Shown: piece by piece, positions 54,353 through 64,000 of the stretch
Numbering within the stretch: position 1 is the stretch's first letter
Layout of the letters: every line of letters begins with the position of its first letter
Notes under the pieces: model-generated
What the model saw: the letters and a program-made list of their open reading frames with translations, nothing else
Told to the model about the DNA's origin: nothing
Databases searched by the model: none
Assembly (NCBI GenBank): GCA_014218235.1
Contig: CM024763.1
Span: 81,144,244 to 81,208,243, forward strand
Source of the DNA: Colocasia esculenta
Lineage: Eukaryota > Streptophyta > Magnoliopsida > Alismatales > Araceae
Direction of reading: 5' to 3'
DNA: 64,000 nt
Made by a program: the position numbers and the translations under genes

Positions 54353-56940
54353 TGTAGCAACCCGGTATTTTAATAAATAAATAAATCGAAAAATTTAAAG
54401 AAAAATGAATTAATTAAAACCCATTAAACAAAAAGAAATAATGATCTTTGCTAAATGGATCATATAAATTTTATTCGGCCAAAATTGGGATTTTAAAAGA
54501 TGAATAATAGAAAAATATCCTAAATTCATATCTTAAATATTTTCTAAAAAGAAAAGAACTATTAAATCATTAAAATAGCCAATAAGTGTTGGAATTGGAC
54601 TCCTAACCCTACCTAAATTGGCTAAGCACAAATTTGCAACCTAACCTAACCCAATTAGGAGTTGGAAAGTTGGGAAGGTGGAAGGAAATAGAGGAAACTC
54701 ATAATTAAGGGGGAATTAGAGTGATAATAGGAAATAGAAACAACAGAAGCATAAATACACCCTAATCTCTCCATGGTCGGCCCTAATGTGTTGCTGAGGC
54801 TTGTTGGGCGTGGAGGAGAGGTCAAAGGAAAGGAGAAATCGTGGGGGAAGGCTTGCTTAAAAGCTACAACCCATACTTCGAGTTCCAAGCCCTAGGAGAC
54901 AAAACGACCCAAAGGTAGGCATTCTCACAAGTAAAACTCAATTAAATTCATCTGTAGGATGTTTCAAACATTAGGAACAAAAGCCCTCTCGTTGCTCTAT
55001 TTTTCATGGACCCTATTTTTTTATCTTTATTTTTGAAGTTTGCTCTCATCTTGACCCCGGACCTTCATGTTTAATTTAGATCTCCCTGTACCCTTGATAT
55101 CATGGCATGAAAATGTTACTGGAGATACTGCTCGATGTCATGAAACTTTTGCCACCAAAATCCCAAATTTTCATCCAGTATCTTACCCGAATAAATTCTT
55201 TTTCCTTCACTGTGTACTGCTCTGTGTTCATCATGTATGTTCATGTTTAAAACCTGTCCAGACCATGATGATTTACAAATTCCTATTTATTGAGAATACC
55301 CTCGCATGTTTAGATTAGTTTGCAAGTGGATTTGCGATTTTCATCAACTATACACAGATATTCTTATTTTTAATCAACCATGTATCAGAACATGGAAACT
55401 TGGAACGCAATTCAAGGCAAGGACCTTTTCTCGCTCGGACTCAGGCGCAGGACTTGAGAATGTGATGACCCGATAGGCAGTGTTCTCAGGGGCTGATCGC
55501 GACAAGCAAACCCATTGCATTCTGAATGCGACAGGCACTGGCGTCGCATTCTGGCTGCCTATCCTGAACGACCCGTCGCGACCTTTGACTGTCCCTGTCG
55601 CGTTCTGGAAGTACCCTATCGCGATCCTTATAGGGGTACATCGCGATCTGGACTTTTGCATGAAAACCCTTGAATTTTGGTACTCTATCCTTCTACAGTG
55701 ATTATACCTCTTGTTGACACTCATATATGCAGTAAATAAAGTTGTTATAAAATAAACATGTATTGAATGATTTAAAAGACACACACATGATCTCTTCATA
55801 TCTATGATTTCTTTATCACATGCACATACTTGTAACCACCCAATATGACTTGACTTGACATGAAAATATCTCATAATATATCGGGTAATTTATTTCAATA
55901 ATGTATTTAAATTACCCTATTTTAAAGGACTTGTCTTCGTTTCTCGCGATGTTTTGGGAATACCGTTACCAACGCTCCACTTTTCTAAAATTCCTCTAGA
56001 ACGTCAAGCACTTGTTTGTATATATACACTTTCTCTTGACTTGGACAAACTCTCCGTCGGATATTCCTTCTGCCGGACTAGTGACTCCTTGTTCAAGGCC
56101 TTCGTAAGTCTCCTCTGTCCATGGATTCCCACATGGCCGATGAGCTGGTTGTACCATAATACCTATGATACCCTTTAGGGATCAGTAAGATCCAAATGGC
56201 CTTAGTATGCTCTCTTGCTCTTATCTTGAATCACGCCGGTCCTTTGGACTTGTGCATAACATGGCTAGTGGAAGGGTAGTGAATTCCACCTGACTGCTGA
56301 CACCAATTGTGCGTGTTGTGCAACTGTTACTATCGCTCTCATATATACTCTACTCACTCATCTATACACGCTATCTATACACTCGTTTATTCATCTAGTA
56401 CTCTCAGCTATTTCTTGGTACTCTCCATTGGCCATTTGACTGATTGTCTAAAGATATATAATATAACTAATTCCTGGCAATATAAAGGGCCCAGTCTGGT
56501 CCTGGGAGGTGCGCCCAAAATTGCTATTTGCCCGCAGGAGTTAATTGACCAGAGTGTTTGGCATTACACTCAAGTTCTATCTATCTCGACTATCTAAATG
56601 ACAATCAAAGTGCTATAATATACTCGTTGTGCTATTGTTATACATTGTGCTATTTGTGCTATGGCCATCCTGCTCTGTGCTATATTTGGGAACTTGTGCT
56701 ATTTCAATCACGTGCTATTGTGATATCTCTTGCGTTACTTGACTCTCACTCGCTCTATCATGTAGTGACTCAGCTCTTTAATAGATTACTCATTTAAAGC
56801 ATGCCTGATCATGAGATTCAAGTCCTACTAGGCGTTATCGCTCACCCTGCGTTATTTGTTATGTGTTCTCAGGTGAGACCGAGGAAGATACTTACACTCA
56901 AGAGGACGGGAATGACCAAGAGTGAAGTCAAGAGTACCCA
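54353..56940 (+). mobile_element. LTR-like segment (LTR-iv), plus strand
   Basis: Begins TGTAGCAACCCGGTATTTTAAT, close to the common TGTAACACCCCG start of plant gypsy LTRs, followed by AATAAATAAATAAATCG. A TATA-like ATAAATACAC is at 54751-54760, then a purine-rich leader and AAAGGTAGGC (possible splice donor near 54915). A cluster of TCGCGA-type motifs is at 55490-55655. No coding domain is seen; small frames (for example the minus frame at 55374-55874) are rejected. The segment is cut at 56940 by the gypsy-iii LTR. It may be a solo or partial LTR of a different gypsy family. Confidence 0.45.
55490..55655. repeat. TCGCGA/GTCGCG motif cluster
   Basis: At least six copies of ATCGCGA, GTCGCGA, GTCGCGTTCTGG, GTCGCATTCTGG or ATGCGACAGG in 165 bp, in both orientations, in LTR-iv. 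It is GC-rich within an AT-rich setting. Confidence 0.75.
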
Positions 56941-59900
56941 TGTAAGGCCCTCGAATTTCGTCGCATTATTTGTATTTATGTGTGTATGTTTGTGCTTATG
57001 TATGTATGTACATATTTACGTATGTATTAGTTAGTACGAGTACGTGTGCATGCGTTTATATTAAATATAAATAATGTACGTATTGCATGGTGATAGTATG
57101 GATATAATACCATATACATATTGCATGTATATATGCATGGTATGCATGTTTTCTGCATATTTTAGAGTTCTGGCCGAAGGCCACCTTGGCGTCAAGCCCA
57201 GGCCGTTTAGGTGGTGTCAGCGTCCAGACATGGACGCCAACACTAATCCTGGTGTCCAGCGATATGGACGCCAATCTCTCTGGTCTGCATGCGCAGCAGA
57301 GCTGCAAGCTTCTGAAACAAGGTAAGCCAACCATTGGGGGATGTCCCCAACGGCTCTGAAGGCTGTCAAATCAGCATGGTGAGTGGGAGAGAGACTCCCC
57401 TTATGTCTGAACCCGAAATGGCCTCTCCCCACTCCTCCCTTCACCTTGCAAGAGGAGAAAAAGTTAGAAGAAAACCCTACGAGAAAGCTGAGAGAAAAAC
57501 CCACCTTGCCACCCAAAAACCCACACTTCTGAAGCTTGATCCGGAAATCTACTGCTTCAAGGAGGTTGTTGGATCAAAGGAGGAGGCTTCCCCGACATCC
57601 CCTTGGCGTGGAGATCATCCAGGAGCCCGGAGGAAGAGATCATTTGGAGGGAGTTCTGCACTTCTTGGGACAGCCCAAGGAGAGCTTCACCGAGCCCTAG
57701 ATCCTTTGGAAGAATTTTTGAAAGGCAAGTGACCTATCCATGATGTCCCTGTATGAGTCTAGGTTGGTTTTGCAATTTTTGTACATTTTTCCTCGAGTCC
57801 TAGACCCTCCTATTCACCAAATCTTGAGAGGTCAGGTCTGTGTTTCTGCACAGACCTGCATTGACGGCAAAGTCCCTGGACGCCCAGATCATGCTTGGCG
57901 TCCATCGGCCATGCCGCTGACTCTAAGTCAGCGGCCAGAGACTGCCGCCAAGTTCCTCTAGACAGAACAGTGAACTGTTCTGCCCTTCCTTTACGTTAAT
58001 TTCGATATGGTTTCCGTGAGGAGGATATATGGTAATCCTATACTCTATGTATATAGTCAATTGTGGTGTGTGCATGAATGTGGTGTGTGATGGTGAATGT
58101 AGGAAATTGTATCCCTTAAACTTTGAAGCATGACTTGATAATATTCTTGCCAATCCATGTTTCATGAGTAGGATTAATCTGAATGCCTTGGTTTTATCAA
58201 TCATGGAGATTAGTAGATCAGTAGATGTATGCCCAATTTTGGTAAATTGTCCATGCTTGCATGAGTTGCAAATAAATTCGGTTCGGTAATTAGAAAGACA
58301 TGCAAAAATGGTTTGTGGTGTTTGATCTATAGATGTATGATTTAGGGTAGATTATGTATTCTCAGATCATGTATGTGACAGAAACCTCTGTTCAACAGTA
58401 AGTGGCAACATTTCATGATGTGTTAAGTTCCATGTAACTTAAATTGTGAATGGCATGTAAAATAAGTGTTTGATTTTCTGTAAATTATATTTAGCTCCGA
58501 AAAATCTGAAAAATTGAGTGTATGATCTTGAACCCGAAAACAGCATGTGGTTAAAATTTCAGGTCATTTGGATCAGTAAATAAGAAGTTATGTATTTTCA
58601 TGTAAAATGTGATAATCTATGTATATTATCGTAATGTGATTTGTTATTATCTAAAACCAACTTGATTAGTGAAAATTCATGTGTGTTAAACTCCTGAAAT
58701 TCTGTAGTACCATGTTAGGAAAAACAGAGATATTCATGTGAGTGAGAAAGTGAATGTGATGAAAAGTGTGAAGTGTAAAGCCATGTGTAAAACGGTAAAT
58801 GTGTAAATGTGTAACTGTGCCAATGTGACACTGCTTCCGTAGAGGGCAGTGGAGCTGTATCAGGGAAAAGTCCCCCTGAGAAAGTTCAATGTGTAAGTGA
58901 CCCTAAGGGCATTAGGGGGAAATCCTGGAGGTGGACAAGTACCACTGGTTAGGGTGGAGACTTGTTCTCCCGGTCTGCGCAGTCCAAGAGTCGCCATTGG
59001 AATGCCTAGATGGCGTCTATGTGTAATGTGATGTGTATATGTCCTTCTTTGGTGGTTTGGACTATGTGTCACGGCACCTAAAATGTGTAATGTGAATGTG
59101 TATGTGTCCATGTGTAAATGTGTAAGTGACAATGTGAATGTGTATGTGTAAAGTGAACCATGTGAAAGAGGAAACTTGTGTAAAGAAAATGTGAAACTAA
59201 AGATGTGAAAATATGTTATTGAAAACCATGTGAGACAAATCTGAATGTGAAATCAGTGAATTTATGTTATTATCATCATGTTATTATGTGCAAAGATGTC
59301 TAGAATCCATGTTAGGGTAATCGGTGAAAACGGTACAAGATAGCATGATTGTTTGATCACATGATATGTTTTATGCCATATTGTAGCTTTCATGTATAGG
59401 TTACAGCCGTTAAATCCATGTGAAATCAGCAACCTAAAGCATGTAAAAGGGTTATGTATGTACTTAAGGACATGTGAAATCCATGCTAGTTGTGTTCCCC
59501 TTTCATGTATGTAAAATGTTCATGTTGGTAGCTCTCGTGTGTTTGCTCTTTAAAGATTAAAGTTTCATGAGTAAATGGAATAGAGAGCATGTGATAGGTG
59601 AATTTTATTCTTAGAAATCTAAAAGCATGATCCAGGTATAAAATTGTAAAACTTTCATGATAGGTTGAAACTTAAATTGACTAGCATGCCATGTGTTGCA
59701 AATTGTAAATGTGCATGTAGAAACCACTAGGACTTGTACGTGTATATCATGAGTAGTGTTGCTTGCTGAGTCCTTGGACTCACTCCTTGCTTCGGCGTAC
59801 AGGTATAGTTGGTGACACGGCACCGTTGGAGGAGACGGTGGAGACGACTCCGAGCGCGGAGACTAGCTTTGGAGTTTCTTGAGATTTGTGTATTTCATCA

Positions 59901-60205
59901 GTATGTAATTTGAACATTGTATTAGAGTATTATGAAAAGGATGTGTAAATGTGGACAATTTGTATTTTATTTCAGCAATTTAAATTATGTGACTTTTAGC
60001 TCTTTATCGTTAATTGCAAACTTCATGTATGTTAAATGTGGATGATGAATGAATGGAGACAATGGTCTTTTACTTCCGCTACTCTGTTGTATATTCGCGT
60101 GTATCTCAGCTGTATGTATCGTTTGGGTAAATGTCCCACTGTGAGGACTCTTGCTATACCGACGTGGGTTGGTATAACCGTACCAGTATAATGAGGGCCG
60201 TCACA
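56941..60205 (+). repeat. Gypsy-iii 5' LTR
   Basis: 3,265 bp from TGTAAGGCCCTC to GAGGGCCGTCACA; the two ends are imperfect inverted repeats of 12-13 bases. Palindromic TGGACGCCA/TGGCGTCCA motifs occur at 57176-57275 and again near 57878-57905. A TGTG-rich stretch lies at 58740-59170. It is followed five bases later by the PBS. The 3' LTR is outside the window. It encodes no protein; the plus frame at 57334-57732 has no domain. Confidence 0.85.
58740..59170 (+). repeat. Degenerate (ATGTGTAA)-rich stretch
   Basis: Irregular repeats of AATGTGTAAATGTG and AATGTGAATGTGTATG, interrupted by about 160 bp of unique sequence (58830-58990). It lies within the gypsy-iii LTR. Confidence 0.7.
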
Positions 60206-60210
60206 GAGAT

Positions 60211-60222
60211 TGGTATCAGAGC
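60211..60222 (+). promoter_or_regulatory. Primer binding site of gypsy-iii
   Basis: TGGTATCAGAGC, complementary to the 3' end of initiator tRNA-Met, five bases after the LTR end. Confidence 0.95.
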
Positions 60223-60599
60223 GACTGGTTGAGATTACACATGAATATACCTAAGTCATCATCCCCATTGCATGCTAAGTATGTCCACATGTGTAGAAAA
60301 CACTAATAAGAAATGAAAGATAGATAAGAAAATGGTTAGAGAACTTAGTAACCTAGCTCTAATAGTGGCTGAAATTTATTACAGCCATGGCTTCCTGTGG
60401 ACGACGTGGAGGTGTGCCAGCTCGCGACGACGAGCAGAGGCGTGAGGAGCAGGCGGAGCAGCAGGCCCCGGCCCCACAGGGTCCTGTGCTTCCCCCACCA
60501 CCGCCAGTGGACTATGGAGTATTCATGCAAGGTCTGGTGCAAGCCATGCAGATGCAGGCCCACACCCAGGCGACACTCCAGGCCCAGTTGGAGGCCCAG

Positions 60600-60686
60600 G
60601 TAGAATAATGAAACAACCTAGTAGTTTGCTATTTAAACTGTGTGATATTGTGTTTATTGTATATTGTTTATTGTTTAATGTAGCAG
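60600..60686 (+). other. Candidate intron 1 in gypsy-iii gag
   Basis: CCCAG|GTAGAATAATG ... TAATGTAGCAG|GCTCAGGCC: 87 nt, T-rich, with stops in all frames. The codon phase across the junction fits GCTCAGGCCCCAGCTCAG, but the frame is lost about 30 bases later. Confidence 0.5.
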
Positions 60687-60877
60687 GCTCAGGCCCCAGC
60701 TCAGGACCATGGTGGACCTTCATCATGGAGCGATTCAAGAGGATGACCCCACCCTCTTTTAAGGGGGAGAGTGATCCGCTAATGGCAGAAAGCTGGATGA
60801 GGGAGACGGAGAAAATCTTCCGAGCTATCAGGTGTCCTGATGAGGACAAGGTGACATTAGCCACCTACATGCTACAG

Positions 60878-60953
60878 GTATGCTTTAGTTATGCTTGTAT
60901 GTTGTTTGTCAAGTTAGAATTTGTTAGTTAGTGCTTATGAAGGTGTATTGCAG
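60878..60953 (+). other. Candidate intron 2 in gypsy-iii gag
   Basis: CTACAG|GTATGCTTTAG ... GTGTATTGCAG|GAGAGAGCT: 76 nt, GT-AG, T-rich. Removing it joins YMLQ to ERADVWW in frame, which is the normal continuous gag motif in relatives. Confidence 0.7.
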
Positions 60954-61525
60954 GAGAGAGCTGATGTATGGTGGTCCTCCCTACTACGTACACGCTTGAG
61001 GACGGAGCAGTAGACGTGGCGAGGGATGCGTTCGTGAGGCTCTTCCGAGCCAAGTTCGTCCCAGAGCATATCCAGGACAAGATGGAGCAAGAATTCCTTT
61101 CCCTGACGCAAGGATCAATGACCGTCCTAGAATACGAGGCAAGGTTTTCTGAACTTTCTAAATATGCACCGCATATCGTGGAGGATGAGCGCTGGAAGAC
61201 CAAGAAGTTCGTGATGGGACTCAAGCCATCACTGCGGACGAGACTCGTGGCGTTTGACCACCGCACGCTAGACGAGGCCCTCAGCGCTGCCTGCAGGCAG
61301 AGGGAGAAATGGAGCAATATCTGGAGGAGAAGAAGGCTTCGCAGAAGAGGCCGGCAGCGACATTCCAGCGGCAGGATAAGAAGAAAACGTGTACCAGACA
61401 CCGCAGAAATCAGTGGCAGTCAGCAACTCTCAGGTACCTTCTGTACGTTCCCCCGGTGCGAAGAAAGAGTGTCCCCATTGTGGGAAGACCCATGGAGGTT
61501 CCGAGTGCTGGTTAGTAGCGGGTAG

Positions 61526-64000
61526 ATGCTTAAAGTGTGGGAGCAGCGACCACAAGATCAAAGATTGCCCAAGACTTCAGCAAGGAGCTCAGCGTGGAGC
61601 GCCAGCACCAGCAGTAGCGGCAGCCGCGCCAGCTACAGGAAGACCAGGAAGGCCTCGAGCCCAGCTCGAGTGTTTGCTTTAGCTCGTGAGGACGCCAAGC
61701 AGGCGGAGCATGTCACCGAAGGTACGGTTTTGCTTTTCGGTGTGCACGCTCGGGTTTTGTTTGATACGGGTGCTACTCACTCGTTCATTTCCGAGCGGTT
61801 CGCTAGGCAGTTAGCCCTAGAGTCAGGCATAGAGTCTGAGGAGTTAGAGGTCCCTTTGTCCGTGCACACCCCTGCGGGTACGGTATCGACTAGGAAGTGC
61901 ATTCCGTCGTTACCTGTGTGTATTGAGGATAGATTCCTAGATGGGTGTTTCTTCTTGCTAAAGATGAAGGACTATGATTGTATTCTTGGTCTGGATTGGC
62001 TAGAGGAGCACTATGCGTTAGTGGATTGTCGTAGGAAGAAGATTGTTTTCCACATTCCTGGTGAGGATGAGTTCTCTCATCCCTTGCTAAAGAACTTAGC
62101 GGGAAAGTTAGTTATCTCTGCCATGAAGGCGATGCGCATGGTGAACAAGGGTTGTGACGCATTTCTTGCCAGCGTTATGCTAGTACCCAATGCTGGTTCG
62201 TCACTGACTCTTGCAGAGATCGATGTGGTGCGGGATTTTCCAGATGTCTTTCCCGATGACTTGTCTGGATTGCCACCGGATAGGGAGATAGAGTTCACTA
62301 TAGAGTTGCTTCCAGGCACCTCTCCTATCTCGAAGGCCCCATATCGGATGGCCCCTGCAGAATTAGCCGAGTTGAGGAAGCAATTGCAAGAATTGCTTGA
62401 TAAGGGATTCATTCGCCCTAGTGTTTCCCCTTGGGGCGCACCTGTATTATTCGTCAAGAAGAAAGACGGGTCACTTCGGTTGTGTATTGATTATAGGAAG
62501 TTGAACCAAGTGACTGTGAAGAACAGGTATCCCTTACCTCGGATTGATGATCTGTTTGACCAGTTGCGAGAGGCATCAGTCTTTTCCAAGATTGACTTGC
62601 GATCTGGTTATCATCAGTTGAGAATTCGGAGTGAGGATGTGTCCAAGACGGCATTTAGATCCCGTTATGGACATTATGAGTTTTTGGTTCTTCCTTTCGG
62701 ATTGACTAACGCCTCTGCAGCGTTCATGGATCTCATGAACCGGGTGTTTAGTCCGTATTTAGATAGCTTTGTCGTAGTGTTTATTGATGACGTGTTGGTC
62801 TATTCTCTGGATGAGGCCACGCACCGTCAGCATTTGAGGTTAGTCTTAGAGGTTCTCCGTGAGCACAAGCTGTATGCGAAGTTCAGCAAGTGCGAGTTCT
62901 GGTTGCGCGAGGTTCACTTTCTCGAGCATGTTATCTCCGGCGCTGGTGTTGCAGTTGATCCAGCAAAAGTCCAGGCAGTTATGGATTGGGAGATTCCCAG
63001 GACCCCTTCGGAGATTCGTAGTTTCCTTGGGTTAGCTGGTTACTATCGGCGATTCATTGAGGGTTTCTCATCCATCGCCGCCCCTTTGACAAAGCTGACC
63101 AGAAAGGGTGAGAAGTTCGTATGGTCTGAGGCATGTGAGCGTAGCTTTCAGCTATTGAAGGCTAAGCTTACTTCTGCTCCGGTATTGGTATTGCCTAGTG
63201 GTCTAGAGGGCTTTGCCATTTATACGGATGCATCTCAGATTGGTTTAGGCTGTGTACTCATGCAGCGAGAGAGGGTAGTGGCTTATGCTTCTCGTCAGTT
63301 GAAGGAGCATGAGAGGAACTATCCGACTCATGATTTGGAGCTCGCAGCAGTGGTTCATGCACTAAAGATCTGGAGGCACTATCTTTATGGTGTCAGATTT
63401 GAGGTGTTTACCGACCACAAGAGCTTGAGGTATCTTTTCTCCCAAAAGGAATTAAACCTGAGGCAGAGAAGATGGATTGAGTTCTTGAAGGACTATGACT
63501 TCGACCTTCAGTATCATCCTGGAAAGGCGAATGTCGTAGCGGATGCTCTTAGTAGAAAGAGGTCTTCGCTCCAGCAGGATTGGAAGATGTTGGAGGATGC
63601 AGCGTGCTCTATGACCGAGTTAGAGCCGTCGTTGTGTCAGGCTTTTGTAGCTCAGCTATCCCTTAGATCCTCAGTCTTGGATGAGGTGATTGAGCAGCAG
63701 AAAGCCGATCCTAGATTGTTAGAATTAGTGGGTAAGGCGGGCATTGCTCGTGATGAGGACGGTGTGATTAGATTTCAGCACCGTGTTTGTGTCCCCGATG
63801 TGGTAGATGTCCGTGAGCATGTGTTAGCGGAGGCTCATAGATCGCGATTCTCTATTCATCCGGGTAACACTAAGATGTATCAAGACCTGAAGAGATCATT
63901 TTGGTGGTCCGGCATGAAGAAGGATGTTGCGGACTATGTGTCTAGATGTCTAGTATGTCAGCAAGTGAAAGCCGAGCGGCAGCGACCATCCGGCCTTATG
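61526..64000 (+). CDS. Gypsy-iii pol: protease, RT, RNase H, integrase start (open at edge)
   Basis: Stop-free for 825 codons from ATG 61526 to the window edge, overlapping gag in another frame, so it is probably made by frameshifting or a separate start. Protease: [11 protein letters not shown] (DTG at 61763-61771). [50 protein letters not shown] and FIDDVLVYS (catalytic pair at 62786-62791). RNase [12 protein letters not shown] (near 63218) and FTDHKSL. Integrase HHCC zinc finger: [11 protein letters not shown] ... CLVCQQ (about 63833-63965), with the core beyond the edge. The order of RNase H before integrase identifies Ty3/gypsy. All listed catalytic residues are present, so the enzyme may be functional. 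Confidence 0.95.
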   Translation, partial: MLKVWEQRPQDQRLPKTSARSSAWSASTSSSGSRASYRKTRKASSPARVFALAREDAKQAEHVTEGTVLLFGVHARVLFDTGATHSFISERFARQLALESGIESEELEVPLSVHTPAGTVSTRKCIPSLPVCIEDRFLDGCFFLLKMKDYDCILGLDWLEEHYALVDCRRKKIVFHIPGEDEFSHPLLKNLAGKLVISAMKAMRMVNKGCDAFLASVMLVPNAGSSLTLAEIDVVRDFPDVFPDDLSGLPPDREIEFTIELLPGTSPISKAPYRMAPAELAELRKQLQELLDKGFIRPSVSPWGAPVLFVKKKDGSLRLCIDYRKLNQVTVKNRYPLPRIDDLFDQLREASVFSKIDLRSGYHQLRIRSEDVSKTAFRSRYGHYEFLVLPFGLTNASAAFMDLMNRVFSPYLDSFVVVFIDDVLVYSLDEATHRQHLRLVLEVLREHKLYAKFSKCEFWLREVHFLEHVISGAGVAVDPAKVQAVMDWEIPRTPSEIRSFLGLAGYYRRFIEGFSSIAAPLTKLTRKGEKFVWSEACERSFQLLKAKLTSAPVLVLPSGLEGFAIYTDASQIGLGCVLMQRERVVAYASRQLKEHERNYPTHDLELAAVVHALKIWRHYLYGVRFEVFTDHKSLRYLFSQKELNLRQRRWIEFLKDYDFDLQYHPGKANVVADALSRKRSSLQQDWKMLEDAACSMTELEPSLCQAFVAQLSLRSSVLDEVIEQQKADPRLLELVGKAGIARDEDGVIRFQHRVCVPDVVDVREHVLAEAHRSRFSIHPGNTKMYQDLKRSFWWSGMKKDVADYVSRCLVCQQVKAERQRPSGLM

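Larger units (their letters stand above)
60387..61682 (+). pseudogene. Gypsy-iii gag with two likely introns and small frame breaks
   Basis: Exon 1 (60387-60599, 71 codons) encodes MASCGRRGGVPARDDEQRRE and a Gln/Pro-rich stretch ending in MQGLVQAMQMQAHTQ. Exon 2 (from 60687) carries MERFKRMTPPSFKGESDP and ends with ATYMLQ at 60877. Exon 3 (from 60954) begins ERADVWW and continues with the retrotransposon gag domain (FLSLTQGSMTVLEYEARF, LSKYAP). Two knuckles follow: CPHCGKTHGGSEC (61470-61508) and [14 protein letters not shown] (61527-61568). Single-base frame changes are needed near 60715, 61000 and 61310-61400, so this copy is damaged or contains sequence errors. The last frame ends at TAG 61680-61682 and overlaps pol. 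Confidence 0.75.

Noticed and set aside
55374..55874. 166-codon minus-strand frame in LTR-iv
   Set aside because: It overlaps the TCGCGA motif cluster, whose composition can keep a frame open. No domain is seen.
57334..57732. 132-codon plus-strand frame in the gypsy-iii LTR
   Set aside because: No domain, no counterpart in the gypsy-ii LTR. It lies in the likely leader.
58860..59132. 90-codon frame rich in Thr and His
   Set aside because: A product of the ATGTGTAA-rich repeat read on the minus strand.
62077..62654. Two minus-strand frames opposite gypsy-iii pol
   Set aside because: They are antisense to a clear pol frame and have no domain.

Overview
The window is plant nuclear DNA made almost wholly of transposable elements nested in one another. 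Evidence for a plant: L1-type LINEs whose ORF1 carries a DUF4283-like domain and a CCHC knuckle, a Sirevirus-like Ty1/copia element with long LTRs, and Ty3/gypsy elements primed by initiator tRNA-Met (TGGTATCAGAGC). A flowering plant with a large, repeat-rich genome is the natural reading; I cannot name a species. I see no convincing single-copy host gene, tRNA, rRNA or CRISPR array.

Left block (1-19525). A minus-strand gypsy LTR (gypsy-i; 1-1093 and 8671-9098) is split by LINE A (1094-8670), which is itself split by a 5'-truncated LINE A' (4856-6292, 16-bp target duplication). The gypsy-i LTR edge at 9098 abuts the endonuclease reading frame of LINE B (9099-12320). The poly(A) of LINE B abuts the truncated RNase H of a minus-strand LINE C (12321-13833 and 17354 to about 19525). 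LINE C is split by LINE D (13852-17335, 18-bp target duplication).

Middle block (19526-52481). A second minus-strand gypsy LTR (gypsy-ii) is split by a complete minus-strand copia element (21368-51810, 5-bp duplication TCATA). That copia holds three near full-length LINEs: E in its 3' LTR (22324-27976), F in its integrase (34897-40625) and G in its 5' LTR (45092-51078). Each has a 15-18 bp target duplication, and the partner LTR serves as an empty site for E and G. With insertions removed the copia is about 13 kb: 2-kb LTR, PBS, gag, protease, integrase, RT/RNase H, then a third, non-pol ORF of about 1,100 codons, then PPT and LTR. The third ORF has its own TATA box, an upstream cluster of AGTCGAA/TTCGACT motifs also found in the LTR U3, and a candidate 5'-UTR intron. 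This is the most interesting feature of the window.

Right block (52482-64000). A 5'-truncated LINE H (52716-54116) lies in AT-rich DNA. A plus-strand LTR-like segment (54353-56940) is interrupted by a plus-strand gypsy element (gypsy-iii) with a 3,265-bp 5' LTR (56941-60205), PBS, a gag with two likely introns, and a pol frame open from 61526 to the window edge.

The elements differ in age. LINE G and gypsy-iii pol are nearly intact. LINE B has one premature stop. LINEs A, C and F and the copia ORFs carry many frameshifts and stops. Nearly all genes here are therefore given as pseudogenes or fragments.
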